A stretch of 64,000 nt of DNA from Streptantibioticus_A sp037034305 (GCA_037034305.1 JBAGJY010000018.1:1-64000); one strand, 5' to 3'; positions 1 through 9,164 are shown, numbered from the stretch's first letter. Notes: generated by a model not told the origin, from the sequence alone. Translations and numbers: made by a program.

Positions 1-1
1 T

Positions 2-799
2 ATGACCGCCGACACGCTCGAAGCCCTGGCGCACGTCGAGGCCGCCACCGTCGAGGTCCACGACGTGCACAAGTGGTACGGCACGCACCGGGTACTGGAC
101 GGCGTCGACCTGACCGTCCGCCCCGGCGAGGTCACCGTCATCCTGGGCCCCTCCGGCTCCGGCAAGTCCACCCTGCTTCGGGTCATCAACCACCTGGAGA
201 AGCCCGAGATCGGCTACGTCAGCATCAACGGCGAGCTGATCGGCGTGAAGCGGCACGGCGAGCGGCTCAAGGAGCTCAGCGAGCGGACCATCCTCACCCA
301 GCGCGGCCGGATAGGCTTCGTCTTCCAGAACTTCAACCTCTTCCCGCACCTGACCGTGCTGGACAACGTCGCCGCCGCGCCCGTCGCCACCGGGAAGCTG
401 GAAAAGCCCGAGGCACAGAAACTCGCCCGCGAACTCCTCGGCCGGGTCGGCCTCGCCGACAAGACCGGCGCCTACCCGCGCCAGCTCTCCGGCGGCCAGC
501 AGCAGCGCGTCGCCATCGCCCGCGCCCTCGCCCTGCGCCCCGGCGTCATCCTCTTCGACGAGCCCACCTCCGCCCTCGACCCCGAACTGGTCGGCGAAGT
601 CCTCTGCGTCATCAAGGACTTGGCGACCAGCGGCACCACCCTCGTCATCGTCACCCACGAGGTCGGCTTCGCCCGCGAGATCGCCGACCGGGTCGTCTTC
701 ATCGACGGCGGAAGGATCATCGAGCAGGGCCCGCCCTGCGAGGTCCTCGACACACCGCGGCACGAGCGGACCCGGGACTTCCTCAGCAAGGTCCTCTGA
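2..799 (+). CDS. ABC transporter ATP-binding protein, polar amino-acid type (GlnQ-like)
   Basis: 265-residue nucleotide-binding subunit of an import ABC transporter, expected to work at the inner face of the membrane. Walker A (GPSGSGKST), a Q-loop (FQNFNLFP), the signature LSGGQQQRV and Walker B (VILFDEPTSALD) are all intact. Overall pattern and length match the polar amino-acid group (GlnQ/HisP), with the usual insert before the Q-loop. The ATG is two bases from the window edge, so the start could lie further upstream. The partner permease is not in the window and probably precedes this gene. The solute-binding lipoprotein follows 62 bases downstream. Next to sulfur-scavenging monooxygenases, a sulfur-containing amino acid or organosulfur ligand is plausible, but that is inference. 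Confidence 0.93.
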   Translation: MTADTLEALAHVEAATVEVHDVHKWYGTHRVLDGVDLTVRPGEVTVILGPSGSGKSTLLRVINHLEKPEIGYVSINGELIGVKRHGERLKELSERTILTQRGRIGFVFQNFNLFPHLTVLDNVAAAPVATGKLEKPEAQKLARELLGRVGLADKTGAYPRQLSGGQQQRVAIARALALRPGVILFDEPTSALDPELVGEVLCVIKDLATSGTTLVIVTHEVGFAREIADRVVFIDGGRIIEQGPPCEVLDTPRHERTRDFLSKVL

Positions 800-861
800 C
801 CTCCGCACCCCCAGACCTCCCCCCACGCCACCCTCATCACCTTCAGCGACAAGGAACGGCC

Positions 862-1887
862 ATGCCCACCCAGTTCACCCGACGCAGCCTGATACGCGGC
901 ATCACCGCGGCGACCGCCGTCGCCTCCCTGGCCACCGGGCTCGCCGCCTGCGGTGGCAACAGCGACGCGGCCACCACCACCGACAGCGCCAAGTCCGGCG
1001 AGGTCGTCATCGGACGGGTCTCCAACGGCGCCGCCACCCAGACCACCATCAAGGTCTCCGAGGTCAAGTCCATCAGCGCCGAACTGCCCGCCGCCGTCAA
1101 GAAGAGCGGCAAGCTGGAGATCGGCATCGGTGCCCTGCCCGCCGGGTTGCCGCCGCTGGCGTACGTCGGCAGCGACCAGAAGACCCTCACCGGCTCCGAG
1201 CCCGACCTCGGCCGCCTGGTCGCCGCGGTGTTCGGTCTCAAGCCCGAGGTGGAGAACTCCACCTGGGAGAACCTCTTCGTCGGCATCGACAGCGGCAAGG
1301 TCGACGTGGCGTTCTCCAACGTCACCGACACCGAGGAGCGCAAGAAGAAGTACGAGTTCGCCTCCTACCGGCAGGACAACCTCGCCTTCATCGTCCCGAA
1401 GAAGAGCACCTGGAACTTCGACGGCAACTACGAGAACCTCGCAGGCAAGACGATCGCCGTCGGCTCCGGTACCAACCAGGAACGGATCCTCCTGGAGTGG
1501 AAGGACAAGCTGGCCAAGGAAGGCAAGAAGCTCACCGTCAAGTACTTCCAGGACAGCTCCAGCACCTACCTCGCACTGAACAGCGGCAAGGTCGACGCCT
1601 CCTTCGGTCCCAACCCCGGCTTCGCCTACCACAACCGTCAGGTGGCCAACACGCCCAACGCCACCCGCACCGCGGGCACCTTCTCCGGCGCGGGCGCGAG
1701 CCTGCAGGGCCTGATCGCGGCAACGGCGAAGAAGGACAGCGGACTCGCCAAGCCGCTGGCCGACGCGATCAACTACCTGATCAAGAACGGTCAGTACGCC
1801 GAGTGGCTCAAGGCGTACGGCCTGTCCAACGAGGCCGTCGCCAAGTCCGAGGTCAACCCTCCGGGCCTGCCGCTCGACAACTCCTGA
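862..1887 (+). CDS. Solute-binding lipoprotein of an amino-acid-type ABC importer
   Basis: 341-residue extracellular binding protein (SBP_bac_3 type) for the ATPase just upstream. The N-terminus has a twin-arginine-like TRRSLIRG stretch, a hydrophobic core and a lipobox ending LAAC (Cys at about residue 33), so it should be exported and lipid-anchored. The mature part shows features of the family: EPDLGRLVAAVFG, a SGKVDVAFSNVTDTEER segment and the LAGKTIAVGSGT hinge region. AAGGAA 5 bases before the ATG supports this start. The ligand cannot be read from sequence. Neighbouring genes suggest sulfur compounds. Confidence 0.9.
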   Translation: MPTQFTRRSLIRGITAATAVASLATGLAACGGNSDAATTTDSAKSGEVVIGRVSNGAATQTTIKVSEVKSISAELPAAVKKSGKLEIGIGALPAGLPPLAYVGSDQKTLTGSEPDLGRLVAAVFGLKPEVENSTWENLFVGIDSGKVDVAFSNVTDTEERKKKYEFASYRQDNLAFIVPKKSTWNFDGNYENLAGKTIAVGSGTNQERILLEWKDKLAKEGKKLTVKYFQDSSSTYLALNSGKVDASFGPNPGFAYHNRQVANTPNATRTAGTFSGAGASLQGLIAATAKKDSGLAKPLADAINYLIKNGQYAEWLKAYGLSNEAVAKSEVNPPGLPLDNS

Positions 1888-1976
1888 CCACTGTGTGCCG
1901 GGGACTGCATCGCCGCCCCGCGATGGGGACCCCGGCGCGCCGACCATCCGAGCCGTACCCCGGAGACCGCCACACC

Positions 1977-2702
1977 ATGCCCGTCACCATCCTCGACGCC
2001 AGCCCCTCGCACATCCTGGACAACCCCACCTGGGCAGCGCTCACCGGCCCCCACGCCCACTTCGCCGAACGCATCGGCCACGCCGCCCGCTATCACCAGG
2101 ACGTGGCTCCCTTCTACGCCGTCTGCGACGAGGACGACCCGCGCGCCTGGGTCGACCTTGCCGCGCTCGTCGGCCTCGGCGGCACCGCCTCGGTGCGGGG
2201 CGTCACCCAGGCGCCGGAGGGCTGGGAGGTGGTCGGCACCGGACACGGCGTCCAGCTCGTGGACACCGGCCTGCGGGCGGAGACCGACCCCGAGGCCGTA
2301 CGGCTCGGCCCCGACGACGTGCCCGAGATCCTCGACCTGGTCGCCCGCACCGAACCCGGGCCCTATCTGCCGCGCACCGTCGAGATGGGCACCTACCTGG
2401 GCATTCGCCACCGCGGCCGCCTGATCGCCTTGGCCGGCGAACGCCTCCATCCACCCGGCTGGACCGAGATCAGCGCCGTGTGCACCGACCCGGCCTATCG
2501 CGGCCGGGGTTTGGCCACACGTCTGGTCCGCGCCGTCGCGGCCGGCATCAAGGAGCGCGGCGAGCGGCCCTTCCTGCACGCCAGGGCCGACAACGCGAAC
2601 GCGATCCGGCTGTACGAGTCGATCGGCTTCACCTTGCGCCGCCATACGGTCTTCTCGCTCGTACGGCAGACCGAAGCCGCCGTCCTGGAAGAAACGGCAT
2701 AG
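1977..2702 (+). CDS. GNAT-family N-acetyltransferase
   Basis: 241-residue acetyltransferase. The GNAT fold is in the C-terminal half. The acetyl-CoA loop is visible as VCTDPAYRGRGLATRLV, followed by the typical NANAIRLYESIGF motif. The N-terminal ~100 residues are less conserved (FR47-like arrangement). GGAGA lies about 10 bases before the ATG. It follows the transporter in the same direction and precedes the monooxygenase operon, so it may modify a sulfur compound or detoxify an amine. The substrate is unknown. Confidence 0.85.
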   Translation: MPVTILDASPSHILDNPTWAALTGPHAHFAERIGHAARYHQDVAPFYAVCDEDDPRAWVDLAALVGLGGTASVRGVTQAPEGWEVVGTGHGVQLVDTGLRAETDPEAVRLGPDDVPEILDLVARTEPGPYLPRTVEMGTYLGIRHRGRLIALAGERLHPPGWTEISAVCTDPAYRGRGLATRLVRAVAAGIKERGERPFLHARADNANAIRLYESIGFTLRRHTVFSLVRQTEAAVLEETA

Positions 2703-2748
2703 CCGTGCCGTTGTGTTTGTCGAAGGCGATGACTTGGAGGTGGGCCGC

Positions 2749-2835
2749 GTGACACGTGTACCGCGTGCCGTGCGCCTCCACAGCCGGCCCCACATCGACT
2801 TCCAGCGCGTGGCCGGCGCCCTCTGTTGTTCCTGA
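2749..2835 (+). CDS. Putative cysteine-responsive leader peptide
   Basis: A 28-codon ORF starting with GTG, 8 bases after a clean GGAGG. The peptide ends HIDFQRVAGALCCS, with two adjacent Cys codons just before the stop. Short actinobacterial leader peptides of the form R-x-H-x-D-x-x-R-V-x-x-A-x-C are commonly found upstream of sulfur-assimilation genes and are thought to sense cysteine or charged tRNA-Cys by attenuation. It sits 73 bases before the first monooxygenase gene. Too short for routine gene calling. The role is inferred from the motif and position. Confidence 0.7.
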   Translation: MTRVPRAVRLHSRPHIDFQRVAGALCCS

Positions 2836-2908
2836 CCCGTTTCCCCACCGCCGTGCGCCCCACTTCGCGGGCCGGTGATCTCGTACGGACCTCCAGGAAG
2901 GCACCCTC

Positions 2909-4126
2909 GTGTCGTCAACTCCCTCCTGCCACCTGCATCTTGCCGTCGCCCTTGAGGGCACCGGCTGGCATCCCGCCTCCTGGCGTGAGCCGGTCGCCCG
3001 CCCCCGGGACCTGTTCACCGCTGGCTACTGGGCCGACCTGGTCGCCGAGGCCGAGCGCGGCCTGCTCGACTTCGTCACCCTCGAGGACGGACTCGGCCTG
3101 CAGTCCTCCCACTACGGTGAGTTGGACGGCCGCACCGACCAGGTCCGCGGCCGCCTCGACGCCGTACTGATCGCATCCCGCATCGCGCCGCTCACCCGGC
3201 ACATCGGCCTGGTGCCGACCGTGATCGCCACCCACACCGAGCCCTTCCACATCTCCAAGGCCATCGCCACCCTCGACTACGTCAGCACCGGCCGGGCCGG
3301 CCTGCGCGTCCAGATCAGCGCCCGCCCGCACGAGGCCGACCACTTCGGCCGCCGTACCTTCCCGCCGATCAACCTGGCGGAACTCCAGAGCCCAGCCGGA
3401 CAGGAGCGCCTCACCGATCTGTTCGACGAGGCCGCCGACTACGTGGAGGTGGTGCGCCGCCTGTGGGACAGCTGGGAGGACGACGCCGAGATCCGCGACA
3501 TCGCCACCGGCCGTTTCGTCGACCGTGACAAGCTGCACTACGTCGACTTCGAAGGCAAGCACTTCAGCGTCAAGGGCCCGTCCATCACCCCGCGCCCGCC
3601 GCAGGGCCAGCCGCTGGTCACCGCCCTCGCCCATCAGACCGTCCCGTACCGGCTGGTCGCCCGCCAGGCCGACGTCGGCTACGTCACCCCGAACGACGCC
3701 GACCAGGCCCGGGCGATCGTCGCCGAGATCCGCGCCGAGCAGGAGGCAGCCGGGCGTTCCGGCGAACTCCTGCACATCTTCGGTGACTTGGTGGTCTTCC
3801 TCGACGACGACGAGGGCGCCGCCGAGGACCGACGCGCACGGCTCGACGCCCTCGCGGGCGAGCCGTACACGAGCGACGCGCGCATCTTCGCCGGTACGCC
3901 CGCTCAACTCGCCGATCTGCTCCAGGAGTTGGCGGCTGAGGGGCTGAGCGGCTTCCGGCTGCGGCCCGCGGTCGCGGGAGACGACCTTCCGGCCGTCACC
4001 CGGGCCTTGGTCCCCGAACTCCAGCGCAGGGGTGCCTTCCGCACCGCCTACGAGGCCCACACCCTGCGCGGCCTGCTGGGCCTGGCCCGCCCCGCCAACC
4101 GCTACGCCGCAGCCGCCATCGCCTGA
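2909..4126 (+). CDS. LLM-class flavin-dependent monooxygenase
   Basis: 405-residue member of the bacterial luciferase-like (TIM-barrel, FMNH2-dependent) superfamily. Recognisable features are the early ADLVAEAERG segment, TLDYVSTGRAGLRVQ (the family's D-x-x-S-x-G-R block) and an FPPINLAELQSP region as in nitrilotriacetate-monooxygenase relatives. GTG start 8 bases after AGGAAGG. First gene of a tight four-gene run of LLM enzymes preceded by a cysteine leader peptide, so probably used to release sulfur from an organic compound with FMNH2 supplied by a reductase. The exact substrate is not visible. Confidence 0.88.
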   Translation: MSSTPSCHLHLAVALEGTGWHPASWREPVARPRDLFTAGYWADLVAEAERGLLDFVTLEDGLGLQSSHYGELDGRTDQVRGRLDAVLIASRIAPLTRHIGLVPTVIATHTEPFHISKAIATLDYVSTGRAGLRVQISARPHEADHFGRRTFPPINLAELQSPAGQERLTDLFDEAADYVEVVRRLWDSWEDDAEIRDIATGRFVDRDKLHYVDFEGKHFSVKGPSITPRPPQGQPLVTALAHQTVPYRLVARQADVGYVTPNDADQARAIVAEIRAEQEAAGRSGELLHIFGDLVVFLDDDEGAAEDRRARLDALAGEPYTSDARIFAGTPAQLADLLQELAAEGLSGFRLRPAVAGDDLPAVTRALVPELQRRGAFRTAYEAHTLRGLLGLARPANRYAAAAIA

Positions 4127-4146
4127 GTCGGAAGGACCGCACCGAC

Positions 4147-5559
4147 ATGAGCAAGCCGACGAAGCAGATCCATCTGGCCGCGCACTTCCCGGGCGTCAAC
4201 AACACCACCGTGTGGAGCGACCCGAAGGCCGGAAGCCACATCGAGTTCAGTTCCTTCGTGCACTTCGCGCAGACCGCCGAACGCGCCAAGTTCGACTTCC
4301 TGTTCCTCGCCGAGGGCCTGCGGCTGCGCGAACAGGGCGGCGACATCTACGACTTGGACGTCGTCGGCCGCCCCGACACCTTCACCGTCCTCGCCGCGCT
4401 CGCCGCCGTCACCGAGCACCTCGGTCTGACCGGCACCATCAACTCCACCTTCAACGAGCCCTACGAGGTGGCCCGCCAGTTCGCCAGCCTCGACCACCTC
4501 TCCGGCGGCCGCTCCGCCTGGAACGTCGTCACCTCCTGGGACGCCTTCACCGGCGAGAACTTCCGCCGCGGCGGCTTCCTGCCCCAGTCGGAGCGCTACT
4601 CCCGTGCCAAGGAGTTCCTGGCCACGGCGAACGAGCTCTTCGACTCCTGGCACGGCGACGAGATCGTCGCCGACCAGGCCGCGGGCGTCTTCCTGCGCGA
4701 CGCGAACGCCGGCTCCTTCGTCCACAACGGGCAACACTTCGACATCCACGGCCAGTTCAACGTCCCGCACTCACCGCAGGGCCGCCCGGTGATCTTCCAG
4801 GCCGGCGACTCCGACGAGGGCCGCGAGTTCGCCGCCTCCTGCGCCGACGCCATCTTCAGCCGGTACGCCACCCTGGAGGGCGGCCAGGCCTTCTACACGG
4901 ACGTCAAGAACCGCCTCGCCAAGTACGGCCGCACGCACGACCAGCTGCTGATCCTGCCCGCCGCGAGCTTCATCCTCGCCGACACCGACGAAGAGGCCGA
5001 CGAACTGGCCAAGGAGGTGCGCCGGCAGCAGGTCAGCGGGGCCACCGCCCTCAAGCACCTGGAGTTCGTCTGGAACCGGGACCTGTCCTCCTACGACCCC
5101 GAGGGCCCGCTGCCCGACATCGACCCGGACGTCAGCGACAACCACATCGCCAAGGGCCGCGCGCAGGTGCGCATGTACCGCGACCCGCTGGCCACCGCCC
5201 GCGAGTGGCGAGAACTCGCCACGGCTAACAACTGGTCCATCCGCGACCTGGTCATCGAGACGGGCACCCGCCAGAACTTCATCGGCTCCCCGGCGACCGT
5301 CGCCCGGACCATCAACGAGTACGTCCAGGCGGACGCGAGTGACGGCTTCATCCTCGTCCCGCACATCACTCCCACCGGCTTGGACGACTTCGCCGACAAG
5401 GTCGTCCCGCTCCTGCAGGAACAGGGAGTGTTCCGCACCGACTACGAGGGCCCGACCCTCCGCCACCACCTCGGCCTCGCCCTTCCCCACTCTCGGCTTC
5501 GCCCGGGCGGCGGGACCCTCATGGACGACCTGGGGGGCGAGGAGCGGGTGGCGTCGTGA
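4147..5559 (+). CDS. NtaA/SnaA/DszA-type FMNH2-dependent monooxygenase
   Basis: 470 residues, the usual length for the NtaA/SnaA/DszA (nitrilotriacetate, pristinamycin, dibenzothiophene-sulfone) group. The N-terminal GVNNTTVW-type strand, LAEGLRLREQGG, the SLDHLSGGRSAWNVVTSWD block, the GENFRRGG loop and GRPVIFQAGDSDEGR are all characteristic. GGAAGG precedes the ATG. It starts 20 bases after the previous gene and its stop overlaps the next GTG start (GTGA), so the genes are translationally coupled. Likely cleaves a C-S or C-N bond of an organosulfur or amine substrate. Substrate unassigned. Confidence 0.9.
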   Translation: MSKPTKQIHLAAHFPGVNNTTVWSDPKAGSHIEFSSFVHFAQTAERAKFDFLFLAEGLRLREQGGDIYDLDVVGRPDTFTVLAALAAVTEHLGLTGTINSTFNEPYEVARQFASLDHLSGGRSAWNVVTSWDAFTGENFRRGGFLPQSERYSRAKEFLATANELFDSWHGDEIVADQAAGVFLRDANAGSFVHNGQHFDIHGQFNVPHSPQGRPVIFQAGDSDEGREFAASCADAIFSRYATLEGGQAFYTDVKNRLAKYGRTHDQLLILPAASFILADTDEEADELAKEVRRQQVSGATALKHLEFVWNRDLSSYDPEGPLPDIDPDVSDNHIAKGRAQVRMYRDPLATAREWRELATANNWSIRDLVIETGTRQNFIGSPATVARTINEYVQADASDGFILVPHITPTGLDDFADKVVPLLQEQGVFRTDYEGPTLRHHLGLALPHSRLRPGGGTLMDDLGGEERVAS

Positions 5560-6647
5560 AATTCCTCGCCATCACACTCATCGTGCACCGCCCGGATCCC
5601 ATCACCGGGGTGCAGAAGCCGACCCACGACCGCTTCCGCGAGGTCATCGACAACGCGCTCCTCGCCGAGGAACTGGGCTTCGACGGCTTCGGCGTGGGGG
5701 AGCGCCACGAGCGGCCGTTCATCTCCTCCTCACCGACCGTCGTACTCAGCCATGTGGCCGCCCTGACGAAGCGGATCCGCCTGTTCACGGCCGTCACGAC
5801 GCTCAGTCTGCTGGACCCGATCCGGGCATACGAGGACTACGCCACCCTCGACCACCTGTCCAACGGACGCCTCGACCTGACTATCGGCAAGGGCAACGGC
5901 GCCGCTCAGCGCGACCTGTTCCACGTCACGCCCGAGGACCAGTGGGACCGCAACGCCGAGAGTTACGAAGTCTTCCGGAAGATCTGGCGCCAGGACAAGG
6001 TCACCGCCGACACCCGCTTCCGTCCCCCGCTGACGGACGCCGAAGTGTGGCCGCGGCCGTATCAACGGCCGGTCCGGGTCTGGCACGGCAGCGCGACCAG
6101 CAAGGAGTCGGTCGACCTGGCCGCCCGCTACGGCGACCCGCTCTTCTCGGCGAACGTCACCAACCCCATGGAACCGTATGCCCAGTTGATCCGGTACTAC
6201 CGCGAGCGCTGGGCACACTACGGCCACGATCCGGCGAAGATCGCCGTCGGCGCGGGCACGGCCGGCACCTACGTGGCGCCCACCTCCCAGGAAGCGCTGG
6301 CAGCGTACCGGCCGATCTTCGAGTCCAATCTGACGTTCTCCAAGAAGGCCGGTCTCCCGACGGTCTTCGAGACCCTGGAGGACTTCGTCGAGCGCAGCTC
6401 GGCCCTGATCGGCAGCCCGCAGCAGGTCATCGACAAGGTGCACCGCTACCACGAACAGTTCGGGCACACCGTGCTCCACCTGCACGCCGACGCGAGCGGG
6501 CTGACGGAGACCCAGCACCGTACCTCCCTCGAGCTGTTCCAGTCCAAGGTCGCCCCCGTGCTGCGCCGCGAGATCCCGGACCCGCCGTTCGTATGGGGAC
6601 CCGTGCTTGCGGCGCCACCGCTCACCCAGGAGCCCGTCCATGCCTGA
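5556..6647 (+). CDS. LLM-class flavin-dependent oxidoreductase
   Basis: 363-residue luciferase-like enzyme. GTG start overlapping the previous stop by 4 bases. Family marks include the LAEELGFDGFGVGERHE segment, DYATLDHLSNGRLDLTIGKGN and RPVRVWHGSAT, with a late IGSPQQVIDKV helix. This is the subgroup with a GERHE/EHH motif near residue 50 rather than the NtaA subgroup. It is part of the coupled operon with the genes before and after. FMNH2 dependence follows from family. The substrate is unknown. Confidence 0.88.
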   Translation: MKFLAITLIVHRPDPITGVQKPTHDRFREVIDNALLAEELGFDGFGVGERHERPFISSSPTVVLSHVAALTKRIRLFTAVTTLSLLDPIRAYEDYATLDHLSNGRLDLTIGKGNGAAQRDLFHVTPEDQWDRNAESYEVFRKIWRQDKVTADTRFRPPLTDAEVWPRPYQRPVRVWHGSATSKESVDLAARYGDPLFSANVTNPMEPYAQLIRYYRERWAHYGHDPAKIAVGAGTAGTYVAPTSQEALAAYRPIFESNLTFSKKAGLPTVFETLEDFVERSSALIGSPQQVIDKVHRYHEQFGHTVLHLHADASGLTETQHRTSLELFQSKVAPVLRREIPDPPFVWGPVLAAPPLTQEPVHA

Positions 6648-7788
6648 TATTGCCCTCGGCGTTCTCGACCTGGTCCCCATCCCCTCCGGCTCGACGGCAG
6701 CCGATGCCCTGCGCAACTCCATCGACCTCGCACAGCAGGCCGAGCGCTTCGGATATGCCCGCTACTGGTTCGCCGAGCACCACCTCAATCCGGGCGTGGC
6801 CGGCACGTCCCCCGCGGTCGTCCTGGCTCTGACCGCATCCGCCACCTCCACCATCCGGCTCGGTTCCGGGGCCGTGCAGCTCGGGCACCGCACGGCGCTG
6901 TCCACCGTGGAGGAGTTCGGCCTGCTCGACGCGCTGCACCCGGGCCGCTTCGATCTGGGCCTGGGCCGCTCGGGCGGCCGCCCGCCGGGACAGCCGGCCG
7001 CACCGTTGCCGACGGCGACCCCGGTCGTCGACGGCCGCACTCCGAACGGCCTGTTGATCCCGCCCCGCTTCTCCTTCGAGCATCTGCTCGGGTCGCCCCG
7101 CATCGCGCTGCAGCGCAGGCTGCTTCTACTGCCGGGCGCCGAGTCACAGGACTACGCGGAGCAGATCGACGACATCCTCGCCCTGCTCGCCGGCACCTAC
7201 CGCTCCCAGGAGGGCGTCGAGGCGCACGTCGTGCCTGGGGAGGGCGCCGATGTGGAGGTGTGGATCCTGGGCAGCAGCGGTGGTCCAAGTGCCGCTGTCG
7301 CGGGCCGCAACGGTCTGCGGTTCGCGGCGAACTACCACGTCAGCCCGGCCACGGTCCTGGAGGCGGTGGAGGGTTACCGGTCCTTGTTCCAGCCTTCCGA
7401 GTTCCTCGACAAGCCGTACGTCAGTGTCTCGACGGACGTCGTCGTCGCCGAGACAGACGCCACCGCCCGCGCACTCGCCACCGGCTACGGCCCGTGGGTC
7501 CGCAGCATCCGTACCGCCGAGGGCGCCATCGAGTACCCGACGCCGGAGGAGGCGCGCGCCCACCCATGGACCGACGAGGACCGGGCCCTCGTCCAGGACC
7601 GCCTAGACACCCAGTTCGTCGGCTCACCGGGCCGGGTGGCCGGCCAGTTGGAACAACTCCAGGAGGCCACGGGTGCGGACGAGTTGCTCATCACGACGAT
7701 CACCCACGACCACACGGACCGGGTACGTTCGTACGAACTGCTCGCGGAGGAATGGCGCAGACGGGGGCACTCCTTCCAGTCGACTTGA
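6640..7788 (+). CDS. LLM-class flavin-dependent oxidoreductase, MsnO8/YtmO-like
   Basis: 382-residue luciferase-like protein. Near the N-terminus it has the YWFAEHHLNPGVAGTSP motif typical of the single-component LLM subgroup (YtmO/MsnO8 type), then FGLLDALHPGRFDLGLGRS and a terminal FVGSPGRVAGQLEQL helix. The ATG lies inside the previous gene (8-base overlap), 8 bases after CCAGGAG. YtmO-like enzymes are encoded in sulfur-metabolism operons of other bacteria, which fits this setting. Last gene of the four-gene run. Confidence 0.86.
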   Translation: MPDIALGVLDLVPIPSGSTAADALRNSIDLAQQAERFGYARYWFAEHHLNPGVAGTSPAVVLALTASATSTIRLGSGAVQLGHRTALSTVEEFGLLDALHPGRFDLGLGRSGGRPPGQPAAPLPTATPVVDGRTPNGLLIPPRFSFEHLLGSPRIALQRRLLLLPGAESQDYAEQIDDILALLAGTYRSQEGVEAHVVPGEGADVEVWILGSSGGPSAAVAGRNGLRFAANYHVSPATVLEAVEGYRSLFQPSEFLDKPYVSVSTDVVVAETDATARALATGYGPWVRSIRTAEGAIEYPTPEEARAHPWTDEDRALVQDRLDTQFVGSPGRVAGQLEQLQEATGADELLITTITHDHTDRVRSYELLAEEWRRRGHSFQST

Positions 7789-7879
7789 TGTTCGGGAGCG
7801 CCCCACCGCCCGGCTGCGCGCGACCGCTTCGGCGCGGCCCGCCTCGTCACCGCGCCGACAGCGGAGGACCTCTTTGCGT

Positions 7880-8015
7880 GCCGGGCCACACCGGAACGGG
7901 CCATCGCCTGCTCGATGGTGTCGACCCGCGGATGCACCGCACCGATCCGGGCCGTCAGGAGACGGGCGAGTGTGGTCTTGCCGGTGCCAGGCAGGCCGCC
8001 CATGACGATGAGCAC
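7880..8015 (-). pseudogene. P-loop kinase fragment (truncated AAA/Zeta-toxin-like protein)
   Basis: On the minus strand from GTG at 8015 (or ATG at 8003) the reading gives a perfect nucleotide-binding start, MGGLPGTGKTTLARLLT, then RVDTIEQAMARSG, as in predicted P-loop kinases. After about 45 residues the similarity stops and the frame runs on as low-complexity Arg/Ala sequence antisense to the LLM gene. I read this as a 3'-truncated gene left between the LLM operon and the LysR gene. An intact family member would be about 160-180 residues. Confidence 0.6.
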
Positions 8016-8019
8016 AGGA

Positions 8020-8946
8020 TCATCCCTCCGTCAGCCGCCGCGAAGAAGCGCCGCACGCCTGGGCGTTGCGCACGAAGAGCTCGTGCAGGTCGCGGACCGC
8101 CCGCGGAACGGAGCCGGAATGGCGGCGCTGTAGTACGAGCAGTACGTCGGTGGCATCCCCCGCGAGCGGCCGCACAGTGATCGCGCCCCGTCGCTCCAGC
8201 GGGTCGCCGAGGACGCTGAAGTCCGGCAGCACCGTGGCCCCCAGCCCCTCGGCCACCATCAGCTTGCCCATCTCCGCGCCGTCGGTGGAGTACGAGAACG
8301 ACGGAGTCCGGCCGCGCAGCAGCCGGTGCACGAAACGGTGCATCACATAGCCGGACCGCATCACGACCAGCGGCTCGGCCAGGAGACTGTCCGCGTCCAC
8401 CGCGTCCATGGCCGCCAGCGGACTGTCCGGACGCACGCACACCACCGGCCGACCGCAGAGCAACTCCGTGGTCTCGAAGCCGGGCGGCATGTCGTCGCCC
8501 CGGAGGTAGTTCACCAGTCCCAGGTCGAATGCGCCCTCCAACAGCCCGCGGTGGATGTCGGCCTGCTGCGCGCCGACCAACTCCACCTGGGTGACCGGGT
8601 GCGAGGCCCGGAACTCGCGCACGGTCGGGATGACCAGCGGCACGGTAGCCGTGTTCACCGTGCCGAGCCGGACCATGCGGCTGATGCGGTGCTGGTCTCC
8701 GGCCGCGCCGCGCAGCCGGTCGACCGCGTCCAGCACGCTCATGATGTGCGGCAGCAGCTCGCGTCCATCGTCGCTGATCTTTGCCCCGGACCGCTTGCGC
8801 TCCAGCAGGTCCACGCCGAGCTCGCGCTCCAGATTGCGTACGGTCTCGCTGAGCGCCGGCTGGGACAGGTGCAGTTCCTCGGCGGCGCGCCGCAGCGAAC
8901 CGAGCCGTGTGACGGCAGCGATGTACTCGAGCTGTTCTATACGCAC
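8020..8946 (-). CDS. LysR-family transcriptional regulator
   Basis: 308 residues from a GTG at 8946. The N-terminal winged helix (IEQLEYIAAVTRLGSLRRAAEELHLSQPALSETVRNLERELGVDLLER) is textbook LysR, followed by a two-lobed effector-binding domain with HRISRMVRLGTVNTATVPLVIP. It is divergent from the sfnG operon across about 390 bases that include a cysteine leader peptide, so it probably controls that operon in response to sulfur supply (as CysB/Cbl/SsuR-type regulators do). A longer in-frame start at 9036 adds 30 residues without LysR similarity, so I prefer 8946. Confidence 0.88.
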   Translation of the reverse strand: MRIEQLEYIAAVTRLGSLRRAAEELHLSQPALSETVRNLERELGVDLLERKRSGAKISDDGRELLPHIMSVLDAVDRLRGAAGDQHRISRMVRLGTVNTATVPLVIPTVREFRASHPVTQVELVGAQQADIHRGLLEGAFDLGLVNYLRGDDMPPGFETTELLCGRPVVCVRPDSPLAAMDAVDADSLLAEPLVVMRSGYVMHRFVHRLLRGRTPSFSYSTDGAEMGKLMVAEGLGATVLPDFSVLGDPLERRGAITVRPLAGDATDVLLVLQRRHSGSVPRAVRDLHELFVRNAQACGASSRRLTEG

Positions 8947-9083
8947 GAGCAGGAGACTGCGCCCTCCCGGGACCGGGTTCAAGGGAATCCCTGTCACAAC
9001 CTCGTGAATACCGACTCTCACCATGTGGAATGACATCAGGGCATTCTTGACCGGCCGGACTCCCTCCTGGTTCGATCGGTGGC

Positions 9084-9164
9084 ATGAAGCGACAGGACCT
9101 CACGCGGCGACGCCATGTCGACCTTGCGCGTGTTTCCAGCGCCTTCTGTCGCTGGCGGGTCTGA
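9084..9164 (+). CDS. Putative cysteine-responsive leader peptide upstream of sfnG
   Basis: A 26-codon ORF in the gap between the divergent LysR gene and sfnG. The C-terminal part, RRRHVDLARVSSAFCR, fits the recurrent actinobacterial leader-peptide motif (R-x-H-V-D-L-x-R-V-x-x-A-x-C) seen upstream of sulfur genes. One Cys codon sits five codons before the stop. It ends 175 bases before the sfnG ATG, leaving room for an attenuator. The Shine-Dalgarno is weak. The apparent pairing with the second leader at 2,749 strengthens both calls. Confidence 0.68.
   Translation: MKRQDLTRRRHVDLARVSSAFCRWRV

Noticed and set aside
472..1947. Long minus-strand open frame (491 codons) antisense to the transporter genes
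   Set aside because: Repetitive Gly/Val/Leu/Ala content and no motif. It is the usual GC-driven shadow of the plus-strand genes.
7485..8015. Full-length 176-codon kinase gene
   Set aside because: Only the first ~45 codons resemble a P-loop kinase. The rest is antisense to the LLM gene.
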